NCBI GenBank assembly: GCA_007115705.1
Contig: QXEO01000344.1
Coordinates: forward strand, 124,001 to 188,000
From: Dactylis glomerata
Taxonomy: Eukaryota > Streptophyta > Magnoliopsida > Poales > Poaceae
Length of the DNA stretch: 64,000 bases
Direction: 5' to 3'
Shown: positions 43,757 to 56,418 of the stretch, piece after piece
How positions within the stretch are numbered: position 1 is the first letter of the stretch
Layout: the number at the start of each line of letters is the position of its first letter
Notes under the pieces: model-generated
Seen by the model: only the letters and a program-made list of their open reading frames with translations
The model's database searches: none
Told to the model about the DNA's origin: nothing
Position numbers and translations under genes: made by a program

Positions 43757-46340
43757 GCATCTTTGCAAATTACTGCGCCTAGCTCAAAGGCGTTAAAGAA
43801 AAGCACTCTTGGGAGATAACCCAATGTTTTATTTTCAGTACTTTTTCTTTTATTTGAGTCTTGTAAGTCATTACTACTGTAATGACCGCTCCTTATCCTT
43901 TTTATTTTGTTGTTGTGCCAAGAGAAGCCTCTAATTTGAGTGAGGTAAGATTTGGGGATGTTGCTGTCCTGAAACTGTTTTCGGTGCTGCACCGTAAAAA
44001 TTCGTATAAATTCTCTGTATATCTTTTGGACCTGCGATTTCTTGTGCATATGCCCCAGGTTATATCCAAACTTTCATTAGTTGAACACTTTTTGATTTGA
44101 GCAACAGAAAACCCCTCAAAAATTCGGCCTTTGTCAGCTGTTCTATTTTGACAGATTTCTGCCAATATTTGTGTTTGCCGCTTTATTGCTTTCTTTTGAG
44201 TTCTTTTTATCACGGAACTTTTGGGGAAGTTGCTACAGTAGTATATACTTAATATGTGGTGGTTTTGGGTTGAAACCTGAAGCAAAAAGAGGTTGATTAT
44301 ATGTTATGCTACACTAATGTTGCTAATAGAATTGTGTTTAGTTTTGTATGAAGGAAGTTTTCAAGTGTAGGGATTGGAGAATGATGAGATGAGATGAAGA
44401 ATGGACAAAAGCTCAAGCTTGGGGATGCCCATGCAACCCCCAAGAAATATCCAAGAAGAACAAGCGTCAAAGCTTGGGGATGCCCCCGAGGCACCCCTTT
44501 TTCATCGGCAAAAATCAGGTCACCTTTCAAGACACTATATTTTTATTGCTTCATGCACTATGTGTTTTTCTTGGAGCGTCAGTTGTTTTAGTTTTCATTA
44601 TTAGTTTTTCTTTGTTTGCTGAAATAAATGGTTAGATCACATCATGTTTCTTTTGGAGAAGATGAACTCGCTTTTCATTTGCCAAGAACACTCTAGTTTT
44701 CACTCTTATCGTTCAATGAGTGTTCTCTTTTTCTACTACTGCGTTTAGCCTTTGTTTTTCGCCTTGATTTGCGTTCAGACCTTGTCATATCTTTTCATCA
44801 AGGTGTATTTTTGCCTCTGATCTTTATTGGTTTTCATCAAAAGAGGTGTCTTTAAAAATTTCAAATGGTGTTGGAAAAGAGAAAAAGCTTTATGCAAAAA
44901 AGTGGTACAAGAAGGAGCTTGTGTAGACTGCGGCCTAGGCTTTTGCATGTCATGCTTGATGTATTCTTGATAGTATGCTTAGTGGTTTTGCTGTAGCATG
45001 ACTTGTCTCAAATAACTGAGATTGCTTAATGAGCCTTTGAAAAAATCATGCGTTGTTTTTATTGTATGGAAGCATTATTTTGGTTTTCTCCTTGATGCTT
45101 TATTTGGGTTGACTTGGCGCATGCTCACACATGTTAGACTCATACAAAGTCACCATAAGCCTCTATGATCATTTAGTTTTTGACTTTTGATGCCATCTTA
45201 TGCTTCTTTTAATGTTGCTTGGTCGCTTTGCATGATTATGGCCGTTAATGCTCTCTTAGTTGGTCGCTCCCAGTCTTTTGCTAGTCCTCATTTTGTACTG
45301 AGTATGAGCTCTACTCGTGCATCCAACTCCTAAAAACCAAGTTTGCCATTGTGTCCACTATAAATTCCTATGCATGGTATTTGTAAGCCATTCCAAGTAA
45401 ATTTTCATGTGCTACCTTTCAAAAAACCTTCAAAATACTTCTCATTTTGTGACACTGTTTTCTGCTCATGGGGACGTAGTGGTCGGATTTGCTATCTTCC
45501 ATATTGTTTATTCCAAAAAGAAAAGAAAAAAGACAAAAAGAAAGAAAAAAAAGGCACTCCTCCATGGTATGTGAATGTTGGTGGGCACCCGATGGAATCG
45601 GTTAGCCATGGTTTGAGAAAGGAAAAAAGGTGGGGAGGAGTGCCAAGCTTTATAAAAAAGCACAAAAGTGCCAATCTCTCTCAAAAACTTGCTTTATTTT
45701 TGTATGGAAGATAGTAAGAACCCCATTGCCAGTCGTTGACAAAGACAACCACCTCTCAAAACCAATTTTTATCTCTCTGTTTTATAAATGAAAAGCTCTA
45801 GCACATGTTTAATCACTGCTTCCCTCCGCGAAGGGCCTTTCTTTTACTTTTATGTTGAGTCACCACCTTCTATCTTTATGCACCATTAAGATAACATAGT
45901 TGTCATTCTTAGTATAATGTGCATTGTCCTAAAGTTTATCATTGATTGATTGACTATGGTTTCACTTGTTCTCAAATTATTTGTATCTAGTCGCCCTCTT
46001 AAACTTGAAGGTGTTCTATGCATTTATGTTTTGCTCTCTATGAAGGACAAACTGAAAACCATTTGTATGTTTTTCCTTATGATTTGAACACACGTTTGAC
46101 TTTCATGGTTTCATTTTCATAATCTTTTGTTTGTGTTCATTTTCATGTTTATAACATGGTTGCTAAGTTCTTATTGTCAAGATTATATCTTTCATGCCCA
46201 TGTTTTAAGTTCTTTTGATCTCAGCACTCAATGCTTTACATATATGATCAAGATTGTGATGGTGCATGTCACCTCAAAAATTATTTCTTTTGTTATCACT
46301 TACCTACTCGAGGACGAGCAGGAGTTAAGCTTGGGGATGC
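43757..46340 (+). other. Non-coding internal region of element D
   Basis: About 2.6 kb with no long open frame, conserved with B's 22192-25100 on the opposite strand. A purine-rich block at 45530-45560 and the polypurine tract at 46322-46340 (GAGTTAAGCTTGGGGATGC) are visible. Confidence 0.75.
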
Positions 46341-49300
46341 TGATACGTCTCAAACGTATCTATAATTTTTGATGCTCCATGCTTGTTTTTACACCATTTG
46401 CCTTGTGTTTCGTTACACTTCGTGGCGTTTTTATGCGATTTCCAGAACTAACCTATTGACAAGATGCCACAGTGCCAGTTCCCTGTTTTCTGCTGTTTTT
46501 GTGTTTTAGAAAAGCTACACAGGAAATATTCTCGGAATTGGACGAAACAAGTTCCTGAAGTCTTATTTTTCCCGGAAGCTTCCAGAGATCTGAAGAGGCA
46601 AAGGAGAGGGGCCACAGGCCAGCCTCACACTAGGCCGGCGCGACCCAGGCCCTGGCCGCGCCGCCTAGGTGTGAGGAGGCCTGGGGCCACTCCTGACGAC
46701 GCCCCTTCGCCTATATAAAGCCTCGGGACGGAAAACCCTAAAGGGGTCGGCGAAATTTCCAGAACAGTTCCATAGCTCCGCCGCCGCCGCCGGCGAATTT
46801 CGGGGGACAGAAGTCTCTGTTCCGGCACCCTGCCGGGACGGGGAAGTGCCCCCGGAGCCATCTCTATCGGTCTCCATCACCGTCTCCGCCGTCTCCATCG
46901 ACCTCACCGCCATCTCCATCAACCTTGTTGTCTCCTATGATGAGGATGGAGTAGTTCTCCCCCGGGGCTGAGGGCTCTACCGGTAGCTATGTGGTTCACC
47001 TCTCTCTCCCATGATGTGATCTTTATGTGATCGTGAGCTTTGTATCATGTTGAATAAGTAGATGTTACTCTTCTTCATTATGTGTACTCTAGTGTGTTAT
47101 TAAAGTAATCTATTCCTCCTGCCATGGTGTAACGGTGACAGTGCGTGCATCATGGTGGTACTTGGTCTAGACTACGATTGTGATCTCTTGTGGATTATGA
47201 GAATAATTATCACTATGATAGTATTGAAGTGATCTATTCCTCCTTTCATGGTGTAATATTGACAGTGTGTGCACCGTGTTAGTACTTGGTCTAAGTTGCA
47301 ATAATATCTATCTTGAGTTGTGATTTGATTTGGGTATCTCTATGAGTGGTGTTTGTCAAGTACTTGATGAACTTTGAGGAGTGCTTCGTAGCCCTACGCA
47401 ATGATTAGTGTTATTCAATATGTGACGACCTCAAATTTGATACAAATTCGAAGTGCCCGTTATGTAATCCATCACAATCCCAGAATCAATGTTGTGATTT
47501 ACATAACGTAGTTGATATCACAGTCATAGACATTAATAGTAATTAAAGGGGATTACGTAGGTGGTCGCACAGACCAAACCTTACATTACATCGACATGCA
47601 GCGGAATAACACTTTGGGTCCATATTGTCAAGCTTCAACCGCACAGGCAAAGCAGACAGTAGGAAACGAGCCTAATTCGCAAAGCCGTCAATGAGTCCTT
47701 CCTTCTTGATCTTGCTCCTTCAAGTCTGGCCAAGTTAATAGCCAGGGACACAGCCATGAGTACATTGGATGCACTCGCAAACCATCTTATAAACAAAGTG
47801 ATGAGAGAGAAATGCATGGTTGATATGGTGGACTAAGCACTAAGTTTATTTGCAAAAGCTAGTTTTATTGCCCAAGAATGTTCATTGGTAGAAAAGAAGT
47901 TTAGTTCTCTAAGTTCAATCTAAAGAGGAACTTCAAGTGTGTCAAGATCAGGGTCAAGTCAAGTCAAGTCAATTCAATTCATGTCATTCACCAAGTTCAC
48001 CATAAGTTGTTTTCATTATTGACAAAAGCCAGGCACAACTTGCCAACCGTCCATGACCGCGGACGCGGCTATTCGAATAGTTTGAAAACCTCTGCAGAGG
48101 GGTACACTTTACCCACAAGATTCGATACATCTGCCGGGAGAAATCCACGGTCCGTCATACAAAAGTATGCGGGATTCAGATAATCAAACAAAACCTTTCA
48201 CTTGCTCACCCTAGTATAGGATCCTTCCCTAGAGCCCGGGATACGGAACCCCGCTCCGGCGCCTCTAGTTCTGCCCATCCCGGGTGCCGGGTTAGTGGAA
48301 TCCACCTGGTCCAGAAGTAACCGCGCACGGGTCCTTCCATGAAGATTTGATACAAGGCCTCCCATACTAGGATAAACAAGCTACGGATTAAGCCCCTTCC
48401 CATATAGGGGTAATATGGTTGTACGGTATAATTGGCTCCCATAGTACATCACCCGTTGTCAATTGAGAAATACATTCCATAGTTCTTAGTCCAGATTATT
48501 TTCTTTCACAAAACCATCATGTAGGAGAAACCTCCAATTCAAGTTTCAAGTTCAAGTCACCAATTCCAACCAGAGTTCCCCTTATAGATGGCCTCAATAT
48601 TATTAGCGACTAAGCAACTACATTGAGTGATGAAACCACTAAATAGAGTTGGATAAACTCAACTTGATGCTCTTGCTAAACAAGACATCACTACACTTCT
48701 ATCATTCTACTCTAGCAATTCAATCATGCAATTTACTTAAAACAAGTAGAATGCAATATTAAAAACTGGGTAGTGGGAGTATGAATCAAAAGATGGCTTG
48801 CCTGGCCTGGCAAAGTCAAAATAGTCTTCATCTTTATATTTGATTGATTGATCTCCATCTCCATTTCTTGGTTGACTTCGGGATCCATTCTCCTTACTCT
48901 CTTTATCGTCTAATCGTTGAGAAATAAATAAACATACAATCACCACACCATTCACAAACAATACATATTTACTCAAATACACATACTTGGGTAAGGGAAG
49001 TGATCTAGGAAGTCTATGGAGAGTGGTTTCGATTTAATTGAGTTCATACAGATGGGATTATCACTTTCTTGACTTAAGTGGCCTGGAGCGATTTGAGGAT
49101 GGGTGACCGACCGGGAAGTTGATCCCGAGTGCGCACGAGTGAGGACAAAGTGCGCAGAAAAGACTAGTGCTGGTCTGTGGGGATAGTCTAGAGATCCTAT
49201 AGAGCTGCCAGGGGTAACAGGCCCGGCCAGGGAGTGGTTGGGGTGTTACACAATAGGAGAGTAATTCAGAGTACCATAGTGAAGAGAAGTTATCTATTGG

Positions 49301-49716
49301 TTCAATTATGTTATATTTGTTGGGAGTGTGTCCACTAGTGAAAGTATGATCCCTAGGCCTTGTTTCCAAGCTTTGCACACCGTTTACTTGCTGTTTTGTT
49401 ACTTGTTTGCTTACTGCCATTTTTATTTCATATTACATTTACTACTTATAATCATCTGTACCACTTGTATTTCACTATCTCTTCGCCGAACTAGTGCACC
49501 TATACATCTGACTAGTGTATTGGGTGTGTTGGGGACACAAGAGACTTTCTGTATCGTAATTGCAGGGTTGCTTGAGAGGGATAGCTTTGACCTCTTCCTC
49601 CCTGAGTTCGATAAACCTTGGGTGATCCACTTAAGGGAAACTTGCTGCTGCTCTACAAACCTCTACACTTGGAGGCCCAACACTGTCTACAAGAACAGAA
49701 GCGTGTGTAGACATCA
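46341..49716 (+). repeat. 3' LTR of element D, interrupted
   Basis: It matches the 5' LTR closely from 46341 to 47420 and again from 49256 to 49716. Without the inserted solo LTR and one TSD copy it is 1,541 bp, one base shorter than its partner. Confidence 0.9.
47421..49250. mobile_element. Solo LTR (1,830 bp) inside the 3' LTR of D
   Basis: The insert begins TGTGACGACC and ends GGGGTGTTACA, with TG...CA termini and the 5-bp TSD CAATA at 47416-47420 and 49251-49255. It has no coding capacity, and no second LTR copy of it occurs in the window. This fits a solo LTR left by recombination of an unrelated LTR retrotransposon. Its orientation is uncertain. Confidence 0.8.
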
Positions 49717-49721
49717 GCGGC

Positions 49722-52700
49722 CAAATCTTCTTCATCTTTGTGGCACAGGCGTCTAGGTCATCCATCGTCCGTTGTGGTTCATCAAGTTCTTCATGATAAT
49801 AGCATTCCGTTTAGTGAATCCAATAAAGAGTCAGTTTGTGATGCTTGTCAGATGGCCAAGAGTCATCAACTTCCTTATCCAAAGTCAACTAGTGTGTCTA
49901 CATCCCCTCTTGACCTTGTTTTTTCTGATGTATGGGGTCCAGCTTCAGAATCTTTTGGTCGTTTTAAATATTATGTGAGCTTCATTGATGATTATAGCAA
50001 GTTCACTTGGATCTATCTCTTGAAAAAGAAATCTAATGTGTTCAGAAATTTCGTGACTTTCAGAATCATGTTGAGCGTCTATTTGATAAGAAAATTCTTG
50101 CAATGCAAACTAATTGGGGAGGCGAATATCAAAAACTTAATTCCTTTTTCCAGCGTGTAGGTATTTCCCATCTTGTGTCTTGTCCTCATGCGCATCAGTA
50201 AAATGGTCCTGCTGAGCGTAAACACCGACATATAGTTGAGGTGGGTTTATCCCTTCTTGCTTATGCATCTATGCCTCTTAAATACTGGGATGAAGCCTTT
50301 AACACTGCAATCTATTTGATCAATCGTCTCCCTAGCAAGGTTATTCAATCTCAAACTCCCATGGAACGACTCTTTGGTAGCTCCGGTGATTATTATCTTT
50401 TGCGCATTTTTGGATGTGCTTGTTGGCCGAATCTTTGACCCCATAATAAACACAAACTTGAATTTCGGTCTAAACAGTGTGCGTTTCTCAGATATAGTAA
50501 TCTCCATAAAGGTTACAAGTGTCTTGATATTTCTACGGGTCGTATATATATTTCCCAGGATATTGTCTTTGATGAAACGGTTTTTCCGTTCGCTTCTTTG
50601 CACTCTAATGCCGGTGCTTGGTTACGTGCTGAGATTGATCTACTTCCTTTGTCCCTACAACCAATTAATTTGCATTATCATGAGGGGCATGAATTGCGAG
50701 AACCAGTTGATGTTAATCCTACTAATGCTGCTAATCCTGCTGCTGAGTCTTTTTTGCAGGATACTGATCCTAATTACACATCAGATAATGATTCGGGAGG
50801 TTTTTCTGTTACTGGCGTGACTCCCGAAACTGATTCCAGTCCTGCCTCGGGATCTTCCGGCCAGCGTCTCCCGCCCAGCATCTCCCGCCCAGCATCTCCC
50901 GCCCAGCATCTCCCGCCAGCGTCTCCCGCCCAGACGTGGGGCATTTTTCGTGCGCGCCGGACCCAGCGGACCCTGCGGCTTCGCTCTCCGCGCCCGACCA
51001 GGATCAGGACCACGACGCCCTTTTCCCTGCGCCCGCCCGTGCGGCTTTGTCTCCTGCGTCTGACGACGCCTGCGTGGCCCGCGATGGGCGGTCGGCTGCT
51101 CCTGGTGGATTTTTGGGATCTTCTGTGGATACTTCAGATCTGCATGCACAATCATCTCTAGGATCTGCTGTGGTGTCTGCTGATGCGGCTGCCCCTATTA
51201 TTCTTCCTGACAGACCACGTACACGCATGCAGAGTGGTGTTTCTAAACCAAAAAAAATTCACCGATGGTACTATCCGGTATGCTAATTTTTGCTCTACTG
51301 GTGAACTTCCACTACCGCTGAAGCTTTTTCTGATTCTCGTTGGAAGGCTGCAATGGATGAAGAGTATGATGCTCTTATTAAAAATAATACTTGGCATCTT
51401 GTTCCCGCTAGTCATGGACAGAATGTCATTGATTGCAAGTGGGTCTATAAAATTAAAAGGAACGCTGATGGTACTATTGATCGTTATAAAGCACGTTTAG
51501 TTGCTAAAGGTTTCAAGCAACAGTATGGTATTGACTATGAAGAAACTTTTAGTCCTGTTGTCAAGTCTGCCACTATTCGTGTGGTTCTATCACTTGCCGT
51601 TTCTCGTTGCTGGAGTCTTCGACAGCTAGATGTGAAGAACGCGTTCTTGCATGGTGTTCTGGAAGAAGAGGTCTATATGCGACAGCCTCCTGGATATGAG
51701 ACTCGTTTGGGACATGTTTGTCGTCTTGATAAAGCTCTTTATGGTTTGAAACAGGCTCCTCGTGCTTGGTACTCTCGCCTCAGCTCTAAGCTTCAGTCTC
51801 TTGGTTTCCATGCATCTAAGGCCGATACTTCTCTGTTTTTCTACAACAAAGGGGGAGTAATTATCTTTATGCTTATTTATGTTGATGATATTGTTGTTGC
51901 TAGTTCATCAAAGAAGGCTGTAGATGCTCTCCTACATGATCTTGGACTTGATTTTGCTCTGAAGGATCTAGGAGATCTGCATTATTTTCTAGGCATTGAA
52001 GTTAAAAAGGTGCATAATGGCATTATTCTTTCTCAAGAGAAATATGCCAATGATCTACTTCGTCGTGTTAATATGCAGATATGCAAAACTGTTGATACAC
52101 CTCTTTCTGTATCAGAAAAGTTATCATTAACTGATGGTGAAGTTTTACGTGGTGATGATTCCACTAATTATAGAAGCATTGTGGGTGCTCTGCAGTATAT
52201 TACGTTGACTAGGCCTAATATTGCATTCTCAGTCAACAAAGTATGTCAGTTTCTTCATACACCTACAACAGTTCACTGGACGGCTGTTAAGCGTATATTG
52301 AGATATTTACGTGGAACTATTTCTCTTGGACTACGTTTGAGCAAGTCATCCTCTACTATTGTCAGTGCTTTTTCTGATGCAGACTGGGCGGGTTCTCCAG
52401 ATGATAGGAGGTCTACAGGTGGCTTTGCTGTATATGTGGGATCGAATCTTGTCTCATGGAATGCAAAAAAGCAAGCTACAGTGTCGAGGTCCAGTACAGA
52501 GGCGGAGTATAAATCTTTGGCTAATGCTACAGCTGAAGTTATGTGGATTCAAACTTTACTTGATGAGTTGGGAGTGTCACAATCTAAGGCGGCAGTACTG
52601 TGGTGTGATAATATTGGAGCAACGTATCTTTCTGCTAATCCTGTGTTTCATGCTAGGACTAAGCATATTGAAGTGGATTATCATTTTGTTCGAGAAAGAG

Positions 52701-52828
52701 TTGCTCAAAAATTGTTGGACATCAGATTTATATCTTCAGGAGATCAGGTGGCTGATGGATTTACAAAGTCACTATCTACTAGACAACTAGAAGTATTTCG
52801 TCGCAATCTTAACTTAGATAAGTTATGA
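49722..52828 (+). pseudogene. Copia C integrase, RT and RNase H (3' part)
   Basis: It starts with the pre-integrase motif (LWHRRLGHPS) and the integrase core (DLVFSDVWGPA, FIDDYSKFTW). Frame changes occur near 50050 and 50090, a TAA follows at about 50199 (HQ/NGPAERKH), and a TGA at about 50437; further breaks lie around 51000-51300. The RT/RNase H part (ATG 51353 to 52828, 491 codons) is fully open: CKWVYKIKRNADG, LDVKNAFLHG, YVDDIVVASS, then RNase H with DADWAGSPDDRRS and SSTEAEY. RT may therefore still look intact, but integrase is not functional as read. Confidence 0.88.
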
Positions 52829-52830
52829 TT

Positions 52831-52839
52831 GAGGGGGAG
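52831..52839 (+). other. Polypurine tract of copia C
   Basis: GAGGGGGAG directly precedes the 3' LTR. Confidence 0.85.
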
Positions 52840-53011
52840 TGTTAAACATTGTAATGTAAGTAGTCTAGGTCTCGTACGATCTCCTATACGAGTCAGGGTC
52901 GAGATCGTGTTTGTATACCGATCCACCCCGATCAATCTTGTTGTATCGATGTCTATTATATAAAGTCACACCGATGGCCCGTTAAGGGTATCGCTTCCAT
53001 AAGTTTTTACA
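52840..53011 (+). repeat. 3' LTR of copia C
   Basis: 172 bp, partner of 39337-39508, followed by the TSD GTTGA. Confidence 0.92.
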
Positions 53012-53016
53012 GTTGA

Positions 53017-53531
53017 ATCTGTGACCGATAGGTACTGGCGTCGCTGGAAAAACTGCTTTGTGCAACGATGTATTGTGTGGGTTCCAAATGATTCGCATAC
53101 TCCATAAGATTTTGATGGTAAATTAATGTGTAGCATCTCACATCATCATAATAAAAAGCATTCATTGGTGGCATTATAAAAAATTCTTATGAAAACCACA
53201 GTCACAATTGTTTCAACCAAATAACTTCCAGAAAATCCACAGTTCTCACATCACAACAGCTTTTCACATTTCACAATTCACATCAGATTTTCCAGAATTT
53301 ACAGCCGGACCTAACACACCCTTAACTTGGCTGGGCCTTTTTCTTATTTTTCATCTTTTTTCTATCGAAGATATATGGCTGGGCAAAATCTTATGGTGGG
53401 GCCGCCCCACCCTTCCACCCTGCTAGCTCGTACTGTAGGTGAGAGAGGTGACGATACGAAAGAATTACGAATGAACACACACGGACCGCGCAAGAACAAC
53501 TCCCACACAAGACACAACGGTCGTCCGATTG
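53017..53531. other. 3' flank of right fucosidase gene
   Basis: It contains the likely 3' UTR of the minus-strand fucosidase pseudogene (near 53440-53531). An A/T-rich piece ends CAGCCGGACCTAACACACCC, which looks like a grass MITE end (GGGTGTGTTAGG on the minus strand). No gene is seen. Confidence 0.4.
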
Positions 53532-54115
53532 TCACATCACGTTGGTTGCATACGGGTCGACGTGCAGGCCCACCGCCGACACCAGCGGCACCCCACACCG
53601 CGTGGCGAACCATACCTTCACCGTCCGGCCGGCGACGGGGCCGGACAGCCGGTGCAGCCGCTTGTGCCCAACCGTGGTGCCGCTCGCCATGGTCACGCCG
53701 TCCACGTACACCTCGTGCCGCTCCACGCGCTGCCCCAGCGCCACGTGCTCCTGTATCCTCACCACGTTGAACGGCCGCGCCGTCGGCCGCCGCAGCTCGA
53801 TCCAGTACCCGTTCCTGCGCCCGTCCTCCGCCGTTGGAGCCCAGTACGTGTCGTCGGACCTGTCGAGCACGTTGCCCGCACCAAAGCCGGCGCCGCGCTC
53901 GCTGCTGGCGTTCGCCGTGCTGCCTTCGGCGAGGTCCCTGCCGAAGATGCGCGTGACGGCGGCCCTGAACTCGCGGAGCCTGGCGATGTCGGCGTCGTCC
54001 ACCAGGCCCGTGGTGTTGGGCGGCGCGTTGAGCAGCAGCACGCAGTTCCGGCCCACCGAGTTGTAGTATATCTCCAGCAGCTGGCTCAGCGGCTTGGCCG
54101 TCTCGTTCCTGTGCC

Positions 54116-54573
54116 AGAACCACCCCGCAGAATTATCCTCGCAGTATTTATCTCGGCGGCTACATCCTCGACAATGGTGATTCGTACCCTCGACTCCCCA
54201 GCGACGTCGATCAAGTTGTTCGGTTATTTCGTCCTGACATACTGGTGTTGGTACTCTTGCCGATGTGGATTGACTACTTCAATGGTTGCGCGCGTGCACG
54301 TAGCCTTGGCATTGCGGCTCAAATTAAAATTATGGGAGAACCTCTATTGGTATTTACAGACAGGTTTATGGTTTGGTATCTATCTTGGGCTGTCTTCAGA
54401 AAAGTACAAGATTCTGTCATGGAAGAAGAAAAAATTTGAAGACCTCGAAGATTTGCTAGTTTATTTTAGACTTTATTTTGTAATCGTTAAAGACAGCTCG
54501 TGTAACTCTACCATGTACTATTTGTTGCTATAAATATATATGGTATTGATTTTTTTTTTTAAGAACCACCCCG
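54116..54573 (+). mobile_element. 434-bp retroposon in fucosidase exon 3, 12-bp TSD
   Basis: AGAACCACCCCG at 54116-54127 is repeated at 54562-54573, flanking an insert that ends in a run of T after TATATATGGTATTGA. The 3' part matches the insert at 2261-2444. The TSD is host exon sequence (the WFWH codon region), so the insertion point is exact. No coding domain is recognised. Confidence 0.85.
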
Positions 54574-54641
54574 GCCGGATCAACACGTCGCACTCCGGCG
54601 GCACCCAGTCCGTCCCCCACGGGTCGCCGTTGTTCAAATAC

Positions 54642-55078
54642 CTGACAAGCAGATAATTCATTGTTAATTTCTACTGCCCAACAACACTGTTCGATCAATG
54701 GATTGGCACACATGACCTCCAATTTCGTAGTATAAAAGCAAAATTGTTGGACTTTTTATAGAAAATTTTGAACTTTGATGAAATTCATACATGCATGTAA
54801 CTTTTTGTTCACATGTCTACGAGCCGTGAAGGAAATATAATGTACTGAATGATAGAAAAACAAAAAAAAATGGATTTTTATAGAAAAGTTTGAACTTTGA
54901 ACAAAATTCTCCCAGAGGTATGATAGCTCAGATGATTTTGGGGGCCAAGTCGGGATTTCCAAATCGACTTAGACTTAGCAAAACCAAAAATAATAATCTA
55001 GCGAGTCAAACCAATAGATCAAGAGGAAATAGCGTTTTTCCTCATAGATACTCCATCACAGGCAATACATGTGCGTAC
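54642..55078 (-). other. Enlarged intron 2 of right fucosidase copy
   Basis: 437 bp against 73 bp in the left copy. A TTTTTATAGAAAATTTTGAA-like segment occurs twice (about 54755 and 54876), so part of the growth is local duplication. No gene is seen. Confidence 0.6.
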
Positions 55079-55106
55079 TCCTCAATGCCGGTCTGGCCGA
55101 TTGTTA

Positions 55107-56029
55107 GGGCATCTCCAGCCGTCCCCCCGACTAGGGCCCTGGACGCCGTTTTTTACATCCGGACGGCGATATTCGGCCCAGCCACGCCCCCGGTTCCTCG
55201 TTTTCGCCCGGATTTGGGCTTTCATCCATCCGGCGAGCCCAGGCCGTCCCCGGCTTTCCGAGGCGCGCTCGGGGACTCCGGACGAAACAAAAACGCGCGA
55301 AACGGCGAGCGGGCCCGCGGTGTCGGCGAGAGAAAGGGTAGTTCCCCGCCATTACTTCCGTTTCCCGCCATTAATGCGCCGCATATACCCATTTCCCCGC
55401 CGAAATCCCCCACAGTTGCAGCTCCTCCTCTTCTCTGCCACCACCATGCCGCCGAAGAGGATCGCCGACGACGAGGAAGCCGCGGGCGCCCAAAGAGAGG
55501 CCGCCTGGCATGACCAACGCGGCGTGGGCGACGGACGTGGCGCGCCGGGAGACCGAAACTCGCGGTAGGGCGGAGAGGGAGAAGAGGCTCGCGGCGAAGA
55601 GGGCGGCGGCGGCGGCGGACGAGCAGGCGAGGCTGGTCTCCATGGCCATGGGACAGCCGCGCGTCGGCCAATTCCCCGCCGGTTCATGGCCAATCCAAGG
55701 TACGATTGGCTCACCTTCCACCTACTCGCCGGCGGCGTCGTCGCCGATGTTCCACGAGACCTGCATCCCCGCAATGTCGAGGTTCACCCCGTCGCCGCCG
55801 GAGTACGACTGGAAGTTTGTGCTTCGATCGCCGAATTCTGGCTGATCAGATCGCCGAACTTTGTGCGATGCTTTTGTGTAGCGGGCGGGAAGACGCTATT
55901 TTGAAACTATATCCGCGAACGCCGGGGTGCGACTGGAAGTTTGCTCCCACCCACGCCCGTTTTACATCCAATCCGGGCGAATATATCGCCGGATTTCGGC
56001 CCGGGGGCCTCAAACGGCTGGAGATGCTC
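55107..56029. mobile_element. PIF/Harbinger-type element in fucosidase exon 2
   Basis: A 923-bp insert with terminal inverted repeats GGGCATCTCCAGCCGT (left) and, on the minus strand, GAGCATCTCCAGCCGT (right), flanked by the 3-bp duplication TTA (55104-55106, 56030-56032). The TTA duplication and the terminal motif fit the PIF/Harbinger group. The element has no transposase; it carries a short Ala/Arg-rich coding fragment and is therefore non-autonomous. Confidence 0.85.
55446..55845 (+). pseudogene. Coding fragment inside the Harbinger-type element
   Basis: An ATG at 55446 (MPPKRIADDEEAAGA) changes register within about 60 bases to a frame open from 55510 to 55845, with ATDVARRETETRGRAEREKR, an Ala-rich helix and Pro/Ser-rich text. 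It looks like the N-terminal part of a larger element-borne ORF with a frameshift. Its function is unknown; a link to the second ORF of Harbinger elements is only a guess. Confidence 0.4.
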
Positions 56030-56141
56030 TTATCATGGAGCGGTTGACGGTGGACCAGCACGTGGTTCCGACGAACCCGTCCTCGTTGCCGACCCACCGG
56101 ACGTCGGGGCCGGCGTCGGAGAAGATGACGATGGAGCTCTG

Positions 56142-56418
56142 TGTTAGCTACTAGGGATCAATCAACGAGGGAGAGGGGAATTGGATCTCAGCTGGTGGAA
56201 TTGCAGCGAGAAAGTGTTCATTATCTGGTTCTCATCGCGTCAGTTACATACGGCAGAGCCATTCTGATCCAAACCGATCGGATACAGGGTGGGGATCGAT
56301 TACATATAGCTCAACCAATACAGCTTAGTCACGGTAGCGGGCCGGGATCTGACGCAGCCTGGTGCTCCTTCTTGTTGGTCCGGTACCATCGACGGTTGTA
56401 GGGCCCAGGTCGCTTACA
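56142..56418 (-). repeat. 3' LTR of the Reina-like element
   Basis: 277 bp from TGTTAGCTACTAGG to GGTCGCTTACA on the plus strand. The last codons of the polyprotein lie inside it: the pol stop codon is at about 56325. Confidence 0.92.

Larger units (their letters stand above)
41138..49716 (+). mobile_element. LTR element D, pol-less, inserted in copia C
   Basis: The 5' LTR is 41138-42679 and the 3' LTR is 46341-49716; the latter contains an 1,830-bp insertion. The target duplication is GTGGC (41133-41137) against GCGGC (49717-49721), one mismatch. The copia frame resumes correctly when the insert is ignored. Inside are a PBS (twice), one unusual ORF and a non-coding region shared with element B. 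No reverse transcriptase or integrase is present. Confidence 0.9.
39337..53011 (+). mobile_element. Copia LTR retrotransposon C, split by element D
   Basis: The outer boundaries are set by two 172-bp LTRs (TGTTAAAC...TTTTTACA) and the TSD GTTGA at 39332-39336 and 53012-53016. The order inside is gag, protease, integrase, reverse transcriptase, RNase H, which is the Ty1/copia order. The internal region is interrupted by element D at 41138-49721. The two LTRs differ at three positions that I can see (about 1.7%). Confidence 0.93.

Noticed and set aside
53529..54533. 334-codon plus-strand frame
   Set aside because: It is antisense to fucosidase exon 3 and continues by chance through the retroposon insert.
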